A stretch of DNA of 64,000 bases. Origin: Amycolatopsis sp. WQ 127309 (GTDB lineage: Bacteria; Actinomycetota; Actinomycetes; Mycobacteriales; Pseudonocardiaceae). Numbering within the stretch: the first letter of the stretch is position 1; each line of letters begins with the position of its first letter. Below the pieces are notes generated by a model, which had not been told where the DNA came from, did no database searches, and saw nothing but the letters and a program-made list of their open reading frames with translations. The stretch spans positions 806,001-870,000 of the forward strand of contig NZ_CP095481.1 in the NCBI RefSeq assembly GCF_023023025.1. The letters are read 5' to 3'. A program made the position numbers and the translations under genes. Of the stretch, positions 43,415-52,536 are shown one piece after another.

Positions 43415-44062
43415 GTGCCCACTCGCGCTCTGGTCTTCGACTTCGACGGCACGCTCGCCGACACCGAGTCCGCCGTGCTCGCCTCCTGGCAGGAGACCTT
43501 CCGCGACCACGGCGTCGAGCTGCCGCTCGAAGCCTGGTACGCCGTGATCGGCACCCAGCACACCACGGACGCGATGTTCGCCCTGCTCACCGAGCGGGTT
43601 CCGGGCGTCGACACCGAGGCGCTGCGGCCCATCACCAGGGCCCGGGTCCTCAAGCTCCTCGAGACCCTCGGGCCGCGCGACGGCGTCCTCGGCTACCTCG
43701 ACTCCGCGCGGGACCACGGCCTGAAGCTGGCCGTCGCGTCCAGCTCGTCCGGGGGCTGGGTGCTCCCGCACCTCGAACGGCTCGGCATCGCGGGCTACTT
43801 CGACGCCGTCTGCACCGGTGACCGGCACGCCGCCAAGCCCCGGCCCGACCTCTACCTCGCCGCCCTCGACGCGCTGGGCGCCAAGGCCGGCGACGCCATC
43901 GCCTTCGAGGACACCCCGCACGGCGTGACCTCGGCCAAAGCGGCCGGGCTGACCTGCGTCGCGGTGCCCAACGCGATCACCGAGAACCTCGACTTCGGCG
44001 CGGCGGACGTCGTCCTGCCGTCCTTCACGGCGAAGCCGCTCGAAGCGCTTCTCAGCCGTTAG
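43415..44062 (+). CDS. HAD-superfamily hydrolase, beta-phosphoglucomutase-like
   Basis: Predicted 215 aa from GTG 43415. Motif I is LVFDFDGTLADTES, motif II AVASSSSGGW, motif III lysine in HAAKPRPDLYL, and motif IV AFEDTPHGVTSAKAAG. The four-helix cap (subclass C1) is present. It dephosphorylates or isomerises a sugar phosphate or related small metabolite. It overlaps the convergent NUDIX gene by 11 bp. Confidence 0.9.
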   Translation: MPTRALVFDFDGTLADTESAVLASWQETFRDHGVELPLEAWYAVIGTQHTTDAMFALLTERVPGVDTEALRPITRARVLKLLETLGPRDGVLGYLDSARDHGLKLAVASSSSGGWVLPHLERLGIAGYFDAVCTGDRHAAKPRPDLYLAALDALGAKAGDAIAFEDTPHGVTSAKAAGLTCVAVPNAITENLDFGAADVVLPSFTAKPLEALLSR

Positions 44063-44522
44063 GCAGCGACGCGACCAGCCGGTCGAGGAACGGCAGCTGG
44101 CCCTTGAGCAGCTTCTCCCGGGCGACGTCGAGGGTGAACCACTCGACCCGGTCCAGCTCGGGGAACTCCTGCTGCTTGCCCGAACGCGGCGGCCACTCCA
44201 TGGTGAACGTCCCGGGCACGACGGCTGCCGGGTCGAGGTCGGCCTCGACCGCCCACGCCGTGACGACCTTGCCGCCCGACTGCTTGATCTCGCCGAGCGG
44301 CACGTAGTCGCCCTCGGGCGCGGGCAGGCCCAGCTCCTCCCGGAACTCGCGCCGCGCCGCGTCCTCCGGGGGCTCGTCCTCGTCGAGCTCGCCCTTCGGC
44401 AGCGACCACGAAGCCGCGTCCTTCTTCGCCCAGAACGGCCCGCCCATGTGCCCGAGCAGCACTTCGACGTCGTCGCCCCGCCCGCGGTGGAGCAGGAGCC
44501 CGGCACTGCGTTTGCCCGCCAT
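44052..44522 (-). CDS. NUDIX hydrolase
   Basis: Predicted 156 aa. The Nudix box GELDEDEPPEDAARREFREELGL fits GX5EX7REUXEEXGU, preceded by LLLHRGRGDDVEVLLGHMGGPFW. It resembles the DR1025-like/diadenosine or nucleotide-cleaning group that starts MxKRSAGLLL. It hydrolyses a nucleoside diphosphate linked to another moiety. The next upstream gene on this strand is the conservon GTPase, 30 bp away. Confidence 0.9.
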   Translation of the reverse strand: MAGKRSAGLLLHRGRGDDVEVLLGHMGGPFWAKKDAASWSLPKGELDEDEPPEDAARREFREELGLPAPEGDYVPLGEIKQSGGKVVTAWAVEADLDPAAVVPGTFTMEWPPRSGKQQEFPELDRVEWFTLDVAREKLLKGQLPFLDRLVASLPNG

Positions 44523-44552
44523 CGGCCCAGTCTGCCGAAACCCGTCCGCGGC

Positions 44553-45155
44553 TCAGAAGCCGCCCTGGGCGGCCGCCAGGTCGGACCGCGCCATCACGTG
44601 TTCCATCAGGCTGGTCAGCACCTGCTTCGTCGACTCCCGCTCGCGCGCGTCGCACAGCAGCAGCGGGACGTCCATGCCGATGTCGAGCGCCTGCCGGACC
44701 TCTTCGGTGCCGTAGCGGTAGCCGCCGTCGAAGCAGTTCACGCCGACGACGAACGGCAGGTTGCGGCGCTCGAAGAAGTCCACCGCGGCGAAGCAGCTGT
44801 CGAGGCGCCGGGTGTCGGCCAGCACGACGGCGCCGAGCGCGCCCTCCGCCAGCTCGTCCCACATGAACCAGAACCGGTCCTGCCCCGGCGTGCCGAACAG
44901 GTACAGGATCAGGTCGGGGTTGATCGTGATGCGGCCGAAGTCGAGCGCGACCGTCGTGGTGGTCTTCTGCTCGACGCCCGAAAGGTCGTCCACGCCCTCG
45001 GACGCGGTCGTGATGACTTCCTCGGTGCGCAGCGGCGGCACTTCGCTCACCGAACCGACCATCGTGGTCTTGCCGACCCCGAAGCCGCCGGCGATCAGCA
45101 CCTTGACCGCGGTCGCGGTCAGGTTGCGCCGGGGTTCAGAGTTTCCGGATGCCAT
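44553..45155 (-). CDS. cvnD: Conservon GTP-binding protein (CvnD-type)
   Basis: Predicted 200 aa small GTPase. P-loop GGFGVGKTTMVGSV, switch region TTTTVALDFGRI, the DxxG-like LFGTPGQDRFWFMW, and GVNCFDGG in place of NKxD. This is the MglA-like class found only in actinobacterial conservons. It works with the kinase-like membrane protein and the roadblock and DUF742 partners in signalling from the membrane. ATG 45155 lies inside the end of the DUF742 gene (20-bp overlap). Confidence 0.93.
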   Translation of the reverse strand: MASGNSEPRRNLTATAVKVLIAGGFGVGKTTMVGSVSEVPPLRTEEVITTASEGVDDLSGVEQKTTTTVALDFGRITINPDLILYLFGTPGQDRFWFMWDELAEGALGAVVLADTRRLDSCFAAVDFFERRNLPFVVGVNCFDGGYRYGTEEVRQALDIGMDVPLLLCDARERESTKQVLTSLMEHVMARSDLAAAQGGF

Positions 45156-45507
45156 CAAGAACCGCCTGGAGTACGTGTTTGTTGGGGGTTTCGTTCACCG
45201 GCGCCGCGGTACGGAACAGCACCAGGTTCTGCTCGATGAGGTCGCTGAGCATCACCTTGACCACGGGCAACGGCAGATCGACCCGCGCGGCCACCTCGGC
45301 CACCGAGACCGGCCGCTGGCACAGCGCGACGATGCGGGCGTACTCGGGTTCGAGCATGCCCGCCTCGTGCGCCGTGCGCAGGGCGACGACCAGGGTGATG
45401 AGGTCGAGCCCCAGGGTGTCGGACCGCGTGCGCCCACCCGTGACGGCGTAGGACCGGACCAGGGGGCCGGCCTCGTCGTCGAACCAGGCTTCGTGCTTGG
45501 CACTCAT
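45136..45507 (-). CDS. cvnC: Conservon DUF742 protein (CvnC-type)
   Basis: Predicted 123 aa. It has the DUF742 winged-helix-like pattern GPLVRSYAVTGGRTRSD and QRPVSVAEVAARVDLPLPVVKVMLSDLIEQNLV. In conservons this protein joins the membrane kinase-like protein and the GTPase. It overlaps the upstream roadblock gene by ATGA and the downstream GTPase gene by 20 bp, so the four genes are one tightly coupled operon. Confidence 0.93.
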   Translation of the reverse strand: MSAKHEAWFDDEAGPLVRSYAVTGGRTRSDTLGLDLITLVVALRTAHEAGMLEPEYARIVALCQRPVSVAEVAARVDLPLPVVKVMLSDLIEQNLVLFRTAAPVNETPNKHVLQAVLDGIRKL

Positions 45508-45923
45508 GTCGTCGTGGGCAGGACGCCGGCGCCGGTCCGCGGGGCCGAGGTGAGCACCTGGCCGACCCGCTTCACCATCAGGTTCATCTCGTAGGCCACG
45601 AGGCCCATGTCCGCGTCCTCCCGGGCGAGCAGGGCGAGACAGGCACCGCGCCCGGCCGCCGTCACGAACAGGAACGCGTGGTCCATCTCGACCATCGTCT
45701 GCCGGACGTTACCGCCGCCGAAGTGCCGCCCGGTACCGCGCGCGAGGCTCTGGAACGCCGAAGCCACCGCCGACAGGTGTTCGGCGTCCTCTTCGGTGAG
45801 GTTCCCGGACCGCCCGATGAGCAGGCCGTCCGAGGACAGCACCACGGCGCGGTCCGCTCCGGCGACCCGCTTGACGAGGTCGTCCAGCAGCCAGTCGAGC
45901 TCACTGACGCCTGAGTTGGCCAT
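45504..45923 (-). CDS. cvnB: Conservon roadblock/LC7 protein (CvnB-type)
   Basis: Predicted 139 aa. LDWLLDDLVKRVAGADRAVVLSSDGLLIGRS and HLSAVASAFQSLARGTGRHFGGG are characteristic of actinobacterial roadblock proteins, which act as GTPase partners resembling MglB. Its ATG overlaps the TAA of the kinase-like gene by one base and its TGA overlaps the next ATG. Confidence 0.94.
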   Translation of the reverse strand: MANSGVSELDWLLDDLVKRVAGADRAVVLSSDGLLIGRSGNLTEEDAEHLSAVASAFQSLARGTGRHFGGGNVRQTMVEMDHAFLFVTAAGRGACLALLAREDADMGLVAYEMNLMVKRVGQVLTSAPRTGAGVLPTTT

Positions 45924-48508
45924 TACTCGCGCTCTCCGTACGTGTCGTCGTTCTCGGCTGGTTCCGCGTCCCGGGCCCGGCGGGTGCCCTGCTGGAACGC
46001 GGACAGCCGACTGCGGGCTGCTTCCGGTGAGTCGAGCCGGACCTCTTCCCGCTCCTGCTGTGCGGGCCTATCTTCCCTCAACTGGGGAACGAGGCTCTGC
46101 TGACGTCGCCGTTGCGGCAGCGGCGGGCGGCCGGGGGCCTCCGGACGCCGAGGCTGCTGGGGCCGGGATTCCGACACCGCGGGCCGCGGCTCCTGCCGGG
46201 GCTCCTGCGGCGGCCACACCGGCTGCTGCGCGGCCGGGCGGGCCGGGCGCGAGCGGACGGGGGGCGCGGGCGGCCGGGCCGACGCCGCCGGCTGGGCCTG
46301 GGTCGGCTGGCTGGACGGCTGGCTCACCGGCTGGATCTGGGTGGGCTGGCTGGACGGCTCGGAGACGGTCCCGACCGGCACCGGCGTCGGCTCGGACGGC
46401 GGCTGCGCCGGGGCCGGCGCGATCACCGGGGCCGGCTGCGTGGGCATCGGCGGCGGGTCGGTGCGGTGGCGCGCCGGGCGGCGCGGCTGCCGCCGCAGCT
46501 GCCGGACCTCGTCGTTCGGCGGCTCGGTCTCGCCGGGGTTCGGCACCAGTTCCGGCTTCGGCGGGGTGATCGGCTGCTCCGGCTCGAGCTCGGCGAGCGG
46601 GGCGAGCAGGTCGGTGCGGACCAGGACGATGGCCCGGGTGCCGCCGTAGGCCGACTCGCGCAGGTGCACCTGGATGCCGTGCCGCGCGGCCAGCCGCGCG
46701 ACCACGAACAGGCCGAGGCGCGGCTCGTCGGACAGCGCCATGATGCCGAAGTCCGGCGGGGCGGCCAGCAGCGTGTTGATCTCTTCGGTCTGGTCCGGCT
46801 CGAGCCCGAGGCCCTGGTCCTCGACCTCGATGACGACGCCCTTGCCGACCACGTTGCCGCGGACCTCGACCCGCGACTGCGGTGGCGAGAACGACGTCGC
46901 GTTGTCGATCAGCTCGGCCAGCAGGTGCACGAGGTCGCCGACGACCGGGCCGCGGATGGCGATCTGCGGCAGCGCCGCCGTCTTCACCCTGGCGAAGTCC
47001 TCGGTCTCGGCGGACGCGCCGCGGACCAGCTCGGCCAGCCCGACCGGGTTGCGCCACTGCCGGCCCGGCTGCCCGCCGCCGAGGATGATCAGGTTCTCGG
47101 CGTTGCGGCGCGCGCGGGTGGAGAGGTGGTCGAGCTGGAACAGCGTGTCCAGCTGCTCCGGGTCCTCCTGCTTGCGCTCGGCCTGGTCGAGCACCTTGAG
47201 CTGGCGGTGCACGATGACCTGGCTGCGGTGGGCGATGTTGAGGAACACCGTCTTGGTGCCCTCGCGGATCTTCGCCTCGTCGATGGCCGCCGCGATGGCG
47301 GTCTGCTGCGCCTTGTTGAACGCGTCGGCGACCTGGCCGATCTCGTCGGTGCCGTGGTCGAGGAAGTGCCCGCCCTCTTCGAGGTCGACGGGCTCACCCG
47401 CCTGGACCCGGGCGACCAGCTCGGGCAGCCGGACCTCGGCCGCGTCGAGGGTGTCCTCGCGCAGCCGGTGCAGCCGGCCGATGAGCCGGTTCGACAGCCG
47501 GACGGCGACGAAGACGACGAAGACCGCGAACAGCACGGCGATCACACCGGCGATGAGCGACTCGGTGAACGTCGAGTCGGCGTCGTCGATCGCGGCCTGG
47601 CTCGCGCTGGCGCTCTGCGCGACGAAGATGCCCGACAGGGCGTCGCCGACCTGTTTCGCGGCGGCGCGCCACTGGTCCTGCGCCACCGGCAGCTTGGTGA
47701 GGTCACCGCGCAGGAACGCGGTCTCGACCTGGTTCACGATCTGCCACGGCTGGCTCGCCAGCAGCTGGTCGTACTTGGCCTTGACGTCGGGGATCATCTT
47801 CGGCGCCGACGCGTCGAGCTGCGCGTGGTAGGCACCGACCTGGCCGACGTAGGTGCGGAAGTCGTCGTTCGTCAGCCCGCCCGCGGCCAGCCCGGCGGCC
47901 GCGAGCGCGTCACTGCGCTGCATCGCCTCCGCCGCGGTGAACATCGGGATGGCGGTCAGCCGGTCGAACGCGTTCTGCGCGCCACGCGCGTTCTGCGCCA
48001 GCCCGGCCAGGCCGTCGGTGAACTGGTCGATGATCTTGTTGTAGAAGGCGAAGGCCTGGCTGATCTGGATCTGCCCGCTGTCGACCGCCTGGCGCGTCTG
48101 CGGCAGCTGCTGGTAGAGCCCGAAGAACGTGGTGATGTTCTTCTGGACGCTCGGCGGGGTGTCGTCGTAGCCGGCGAAGCTGTCCTTGAGGTACTCGATC
48201 GTCTTCGCGGCGTTCTGGTCCGTCTTCGGGCGGACGGCCGCGAGCACCGCGCGCTGGTTGCCCTGGCCCGCGAGCAGGCTCAGGGTCGCCAGGCGCTCCT
48301 GCTGCAGCGCGCCGAAGAACGGGATCGACGGCGCTTCCGAGCCGCGGATCCGGTTCACGTAGTCACGGCCCGTGACGGCGTCGTAGATCAGGTAACCTGC
48401 GAGGGCCACGCCGACGAGCAACAGCGCGACACTGGGGATGAGCGCGATCGTGAGGACGCGCTTCCGAATCGAGGATCCCCGGTTGCGTCGAAGAGAAATC
48501 TGCTTCAC
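45923..48508 (-). CDS. cvnA: Conservon sensor kinase-like membrane protein (CvnA-type)
   Basis: Predicted 861 aa. TM1 (about 18-42), a nitrate/nitrite-sensor-like extracytoplasmic helical domain to about 310, TM2 (about 315-337), HAMP and a helical linker. The ATPase domain has LLAELIDNATSFSPPQSRVEV (N box), VEDQGLGLEP (G1) and LGLFVVARLAARHGI (G2). The phospho-acceptor region reads NIAHRSQVIVHRQLKVLD rather than a classical HExxxP. The last 220 residues or so are Pro/Gln-rich and disordered. It heads the conservon operon. Confidence 0.93.
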   Translation of the reverse strand: MKQISLRRNRGSSIRKRVLTIALIPSVALLLVGVALAGYLIYDAVTGRDYVNRIRGSEAPSIPFFGALQQERLATLSLLAGQGNQRAVLAAVRPKTDQNAAKTIEYLKDSFAGYDDTPPSVQKNITTFFGLYQQLPQTRQAVDSGQIQISQAFAFYNKIIDQFTDGLAGLAQNARGAQNAFDRLTAIPMFTAAEAMQRSDALAAAGLAAGGLTNDDFRTYVGQVGAYHAQLDASAPKMIPDVKAKYDQLLASQPWQIVNQVETAFLRGDLTKLPVAQDQWRAAAKQVGDALSGIFVAQSASASQAAIDDADSTFTESLIAGVIAVLFAVFVVFVAVRLSNRLIGRLHRLREDTLDAAEVRLPELVARVQAGEPVDLEEGGHFLDHGTDEIGQVADAFNKAQQTAIAAAIDEAKIREGTKTVFLNIAHRSQVIVHRQLKVLDQAERKQEDPEQLDTLFQLDHLSTRARRNAENLIILGGGQPGRQWRNPVGLAELVRGASAETEDFARVKTAALPQIAIRGPVVGDLVHLLAELIDNATSFSPPQSRVEVRGNVVGKGVVIEVEDQGLGLEPDQTEEINTLLAAPPDFGIMALSDEPRLGLFVVARLAARHGIQVHLRESAYGGTRAIVLVRTDLLAPLAELEPEQPITPPKPELVPNPGETEPPNDEVRQLRRQPRRPARHRTDPPPMPTQPAPVIAPAPAQPPSEPTPVPVGTVSEPSSQPTQIQPVSQPSSQPTQAQPAASARPPAPPVRSRPARPAAQQPVWPPQEPRQEPRPAVSESRPQQPRRPEAPGRPPLPQRRRQQSLVPQLREDRPAQQEREEVRLDSPEAARSRLSAFQQGTRRARDAEPAENDDTYGERE

Positions 48509-49110
48509 CTGGGTCCGTTTTCCTTCCGGCAGTACATGGTTTCGGGTCGCCCGAGGCGGTCAACACCCGGATTCCGACCAGCCGGATCAACATCACCGTG
48601 GTCTGCTTCGCCCGCGACGACGTTAGGCAGCCCTTCAGGGCACGTCAAGTCCGCGGCGATAACCGTGATCTTGGAAACGGTGACCTGCTCACACTCGTTG
48701 CCCGTGCTTGGAAAGTCCACCACCGAAAGTCGTGACGTTCGTCCCGAGGCGGCTTCCGTTTCACGCCACGGGCGCACGCTGTGATCGGGCGCGGTCGAAC
48801 CAGTCGCCGCACCAGGGTGCGCTACGTACAGCGGCGCCGAATCGTTCGGTGAGAAACATCACGAGTGTGCCACGACCAGGACACATCGTCACTTCGTTCG
48901 GGCCCGCGGGCCGCCGGAAAGCGGAAATGCGCACGATTCGCGAGCGGCGCCACGGATTCACCGGAGCGCGAGCCGGAATTCGCGCCATTCCGCGTATCGC
49001 GAGTTCGACCGGCTCGCGACAGGCCCGGAACCGGTTCCGGAAGTCGATACCGCGGTACTGCTCCGAATGGAATAGCGCGTCGTCGAAGAATTCGATTACC
49101 GGACGGCGAT
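48509..49110. other. 600-bp intergenic region upstream of the conservon
   Basis: I see no supported gene. The left half is the promoter-proximal region of the conservon operon and the right half precedes the TetR gene. Short open frames here lack ribosome sites and codon bias. Composition is slightly lower in GC around 48650-48740 and 48840-49110. Confidence 0.4.
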
Positions 49111-49115
49111 GAGAC

Positions 49116-49132
49116 AGAGCGTTCTCTATACT
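49116..49132 (+). promoter_or_regulatory. Leaderless-type TetR promoter with overlapping operator
   Basis: The palindrome AGAG-CGTT-CTCT (49116-49127) runs directly into the -10 hexamer TATACT (49127-49132). Transcription starting seven bases after the -10 would begin at the A of ATG 49139, giving a leaderless mRNA. No Shine-Dalgarno sequence is present. The position of the palindrome suggests autorepression. Confidence 0.6.
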
Positions 49133-49138
49133 CCGGGC

Positions 49139-49711
49139 ATGAGCACCACGACCACCGGACGCCGGTCCGCGGCCCGGGACCGCCTGCTGGAGACGGCGTC
49201 GCGCGTCTTCTACACCCGCGGGATCCACGCCGTCGCCGTCGACGAGGTGATCGAGGCGGCCGACGTCAGCCGCGCCACCTTCTACCGGCACTTCCCCGGC
49301 AAGGAAGACCTGGTCGAGGCCTACCTGGCGGCGGAGGACGCGGCGATCCGGGCGCGCGTCGCGGAAGCGGCGGGAGCGGCCGTGGCGCCGGCCGAACTGG
49401 TCAAGCTGCTGGTGCTCGGCATCGGCGACGAGATCTGCGGCCCGGGGTTCCGCGGCTGCCCGTTCATCAACGCCGCCGCCGAGTACCCCGACCCCGACCA
49501 CCCGATCCGCCAGGTCGTGCACGAGCACCGCACCTGGTTCCGCGAGTCGATCGCCGGGATCCTCGGCGCCACCGGCCACCCGGAACCCGGGGAGGCCGCC
49601 CGGGAGCTGACGCTGCTGCGCGACGGCGCGATGGTCGGCGGTTACCTCGAAGACGCGCCGGCGGTGCGCGCGAGCCTCATCCGCGCCGCCGAGGCCGTCG
49701 TCGGCGGCTGA
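49139..49711 (+). CDS. TetR/AcrR-family transcriptional regulator
   Basis: Predicted 190 aa. The HTH reads ASRVFYTRGIHAVAVDEVIEAADVSRATFYRHFPGKEDLVEAYL, followed by a TetR ligand domain containing GPGFRGCPFINAAAEYPD, which is typical of a large actinobacterial subgroup. ATG 49139 follows a -10 box by six bases (leaderless). A start ten codons upstream lies inside the operator and promoter and is rejected. It is convergent with the TenA-like gene. Confidence 0.9.
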   Translation: MSTTTTGRRSAARDRLLETASRVFYTRGIHAVAVDEVIEAADVSRATFYRHFPGKEDLVEAYLAAEDAAIRARVAEAAGAAVAPAELVKLLVLGIGDEICGPGFRGCPFINAAAEYPDPDHPIRQVVHEHRTWFRESIAGILGATGHPEPGEAARELTLLRDGAMVGGYLEDAPAVRASLIRAAEAVVGG

Positions 49712-49735
49712 AGTCCTTTCACCGCAAGGGTTTCC

Positions 49736-50392
49736 TCAGCCCGGGAACTCGTCGGCGAGGGTGTTCCAGAACTGCAGCTCGTAACTCTGGAACAGCCGGG
49801 CGCAGAGCAGGGCCTCGTGGACGTCGAGGCGGTGCGCGTCGATCCCGGCCTGGATCGCGGCGAGCGCCTGCTGTTCGATCTCCGGGACGTCCGCGGCGAA
49901 GAAGTCGAAGAACGCGCAGGCGGCGTCGTCGAACCCGTAGTGCTCGCGCATGCCGGCCGCGACGTCGGCGCAGTACCGGCCGAAGGCGGCGAAGTTGGCG
50001 AAGATCCCGGCCGTGGCCGCCGCCTGCTCGCCGTTCAGCGCCAGCCACGCGACGTAGGCCGGGTACGCCTGACAGCCCGCGCGCGGCTGCTCTTCGCCGT
50101 GGTCTGGACCAGCCGCCGCGATCAGCGCGTCGAGCATCAGGTGCGCCTGCTGCTCCCCCGGCGCGAGGCCGCCGAAGAACGTGCGCGCGTTCGGCTCGTC
50201 GGCCCGCGCGGCCAGCGCGTGGAAGCTCCGCCAGTCACTGAGCGTGATCCGTTTCTCCTCCGCGGCGAGCGCGGCGAACACCCGCCGCGGCGCGCGGCCG
50301 GCGGTGATCAGCGGGACCAGCCGGTTGTCGTCGTCGCGCGCGACGAGCCCGGCCTGGATCTGGTCGAGCAGTTCACGAGCCTGCCGGGTCAT
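49736..50392 (-). CDS. TenA/thiaminase-II-like (heme-oxygenase fold) protein
   Basis: Predicted 218 aa, all helical. It has ACAFFDFFAADVPEIEQQALAAI and AYPAYVAWLALNGEQAAATAGIFANFAAFGRYC, matching the TENA/THI-4/PQQC fold. The usual TenA catalytic cysteine near YxxxC is represented by GRYCADVA, so thiamin-salvage chemistry is possible but not certain. It is not beside thiamin genes. Assignment to the fold is firmer than to the reaction. Confidence 0.68.
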   Translation of the reverse strand: MTRQARELLDQIQAGLVARDDDNRLVPLITAGRAPRRVFAALAAEEKRITLSDWRSFHALAARADEPNARTFFGGLAPGEQQAHLMLDALIAAAGPDHGEEQPRAGCQAYPAYVAWLALNGEQAAATAGIFANFAAFGRYCADVAAGMREHYGFDDAACAFFDFFAADVPEIEQQALAAIQAGIDAHRLDVHEALLCARLFQSYELQFWNTLADEFPG

Positions 50393-50589
50393 CGGATCCC
50401 CTGTCGTGCGCCGGACGTGGCCCGTCCATTCAAGCGAAGTTCGCGGCCCGGCGCCCGCGTGCGCTGGGTCCGGTCGTGAGGAGCTGACCGGCCGAAACCG
50501 GATGAAGGAGACATTGACCTGGCCGCGATTCTCTATCCACCAGGCTGCGGAGCCCCTAAAGTGTGGCCATCCGGACCACCAGGAGGCCA

Positions 50590-52449
50590 GTGTTGACCAC
50601 CCCGTCCGTCGCCGAGCAGACCGAAGGTCAGACGATCCCGCGCCTGCTGCACCGCAACGCGGTCACCTACCCCGACCTGCCGGCGATCACTTCGCTCGAC
50701 ATCGAGGGGCAGCCGACGCTCAGCTGGCTGGAGTTCCGCACCGCGATCGCCGAGGTGTCCCGCGGCCTGGCCGGGCTCGGGCTCGCCCCGCGCGACCGGC
50801 TGCTGATCATGGCGCCCGGCTGCCCGGACCACATCATCGCCGACCTCGCCGCGGCGCACCTGTCCGCGATCCCGTGCACGGCGTACGCCACGCTCAGCCC
50901 GGACCAGATCCGGTTCGTCGCGCTGCACAGCGCGGCGCCGGTCGTCGTGCTCGGCGGTGAGACCGAGCTGGCCCGCTGGCGGACGGTGCTCGACGACCTC
51001 CCGGCGCTGCGCCACATCGTCGTGATGGACGAGACGGCGATCCCGGAAGGTGACGACCGGTTCGTCTCCCTGGCCGACCTCCGGGCGCGCGGCCGGGACG
51101 CGCTGGCCGCCGACCCCGAGGTCTTCGAGCAGTCCTGGCAGGGCATCCAGCCCGACGACCCGCTGTCGATGATCTACACCTCGGGCACCACCGGCGACCC
51201 GAAGGGCGTCGTGCTGTCCCACCGCAACGCGATCCACCAGGCGTACGCGGTGACCGAGCTGCACCACCCGCCGATGCACGCGACGAACATCGCGTACCTG
51301 CCGCTCGCGCACATCGCCGAGCGGGAGCTGTCGGTCTACCTGCCGATCGTCTGGGCCGGGCACGTGCACACGCTCGCCGACCCGTCCGGCGTGGTCGGCG
51401 CGCTCGGCAAGGTGCACCCGCAGAGCTTCTTCGGCGTCCCGCGCGTGTGGGAGAAGATGGTCGCCGGGCTGAAGAACATGCTCGGCGGCGTGCCGGAAGA
51501 CCGGCGTGCGGCGTTGCTCGCGGCGAACGAGCTGCTGCAGCAGGGCTACAAGCTGCGCAGCGCCGGTCAGGAGGTCCCGCCGGAGCTGGCCGAGCGGATC
51601 AAGCAGACCGACGCGGCCGCCCTCGCCCCGGTGCGGGCGCTGCTCGGGCTGGACCAGGTGCTCGTCGCCTCCAGCGGCGCGGCCGCGCTGCCGGTGGAGA
51701 TCATCTACTTCCTCGCCGGCCTCGGCATCGAGATCGCCGAGGTCTGGGGCCTGTCCGAGACGACCGGCGCGGCGACGTCGAACTCGGGCACCGCGTTCCG
51801 CGCGGGCAGCGTCGGCAAGCCGCTCGCCGACGTCGACGTGCGTGTCGCCGACGACGGTGAGCTGCTGGTCCGCGGCCCGATCGTCTTCCTCGGCTACCTG
51901 CAGGAGGACGGCACGATCGCCGACGCGACCGACGCCGACGGCTGGTACGCCACCGGCGACATCGGCACGATCGACGAAGACGGCTTCGTGACGATCACCG
52001 ACCGCAAGAAGGAACTGATCATCACGTCGAGCGGCAAGAACATCGCCCCGACGCGGATCGAGGGCCTGCTCAAGGAGCACCCGCTGATCGGCCAGGCCGT
52101 CGCGATCGGCGACGACCGGCCCTACGTCACGGCGCTGCTCGTCATCGACGACGAGATCGCGCCCGGCTGGGCCGCGGCGAACGGCGTCGACGCGAAGCCG
52201 GACGAGCTGGCCGACCACCCGGCGGTGCGCGCGGAGCTGGAGCGTGCCGTCGAGTCGGCCAACAGCCGGCTGGCGCGGATCGAGCAGATCAAGCGGTACC
52301 ACGTGCTGCCGAAGACGTGGACGCCCGAGTCGGGCGAGCTGACCCCGACGTTGAAGCTCAAGCGCCGCATCATCAACGATCGCTACTCGGCCGACATCGA
52401 GGCGCTCTACGCCGCCACCCGCAACCCAGCCCCCACCGCCGGCTCCTAG
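50590..52449 (+). CDS. Long-chain fatty-acid CoA ligase, FadD15 type
   Basis: Predicted 619 aa. Motifs: MIYTSGTTGDPKGVVLSH, EVWGLSETTGAATSNSG, WYATGDIGTIDEDGF and ITDRKKELIITSSGKNIAPTRIE. The last is the FadD15/long-chain subgroup signature, and length is also right for it. It makes acyl-CoA via acyl-AMP. AGGAGG stands three bases before GTG 50590 and six before TTG 50593; either could be the start. It is convergent with an SDR gene, with a long palindrome in between. Confidence 0.92.
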   Translation: MLTTPSVAEQTEGQTIPRLLHRNAVTYPDLPAITSLDIEGQPTLSWLEFRTAIAEVSRGLAGLGLAPRDRLLIMAPGCPDHIIADLAAAHLSAIPCTAYATLSPDQIRFVALHSAAPVVVLGGETELARWRTVLDDLPALRHIVVMDETAIPEGDDRFVSLADLRARGRDALAADPEVFEQSWQGIQPDDPLSMIYTSGTTGDPKGVVLSHRNAIHQAYAVTELHHPPMHATNIAYLPLAHIAERELSVYLPIVWAGHVHTLADPSGVVGALGKVHPQSFFGVPRVWEKMVAGLKNMLGGVPEDRRAALLAANELLQQGYKLRSAGQEVPPELAERIKQTDAAALAPVRALLGLDQVLVASSGAAALPVEIIYFLAGLGIEIAEVWGLSETTGAATSNSGTAFRAGSVGKPLADVDVRVADDGELLVRGPIVFLGYLQEDGTIADATDADGWYATGDIGTIDEDGFVTITDRKKELIITSSGKNIAPTRIEGLLKEHPLIGQAVAIGDDRPYVTALLVIDDEIAPGWAAANGVDAKPDELADHPAVRAELERAVESANSRLARIEQIKRYHVLPKTWTPESGELTPTLKLKRRIINDRYSADIEALYAATRNPAPTAGS

Positions 52450-52456
52450 AACGTCA

Positions 52457-52513
52457 CTTTCGCTGGGAAAGATGCGTCCGGAGGGCCTTCGGACGCATCT
52501 TTCCTAGCGAAAG
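52457..52513. terminator. 24-bp inverted repeat, 'GGAAAGATGCGTCC' family, copy 1
   Basis: Arms 52457-52480 and 52490-52513 pair over 24 bp with one mismatch and a nine-base loop. The core GGAAAGATGCGTCC and its complement recur at 59539..59605. It lies eight bases after the ligase stop and 24 bp before the convergent SDR stop, so it is a likely bidirectional terminator. Confidence 0.8.
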
Positions 52514-52536
52514 CTCAGCTTTGGAATGCAAAGTGG

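Noticed and set aside
44553..48508. A cytochrome P450 completing the conservon
   Set aside because: Some conservons carry a fifth P450 gene; downstream here there is a NUDIX gene and no P450 motif.
46112..48784. 890-codon frame opposite the conservon kinase
   Set aside because: Shadow of the kinase-like gene, with no start context or domains.
48708..49112. Small ORF of 134 codons upstream of the TetR gene
   Set aside because: No ribosome site, poor third-position GC bias and a non-protein-like Arg/Ser composition.
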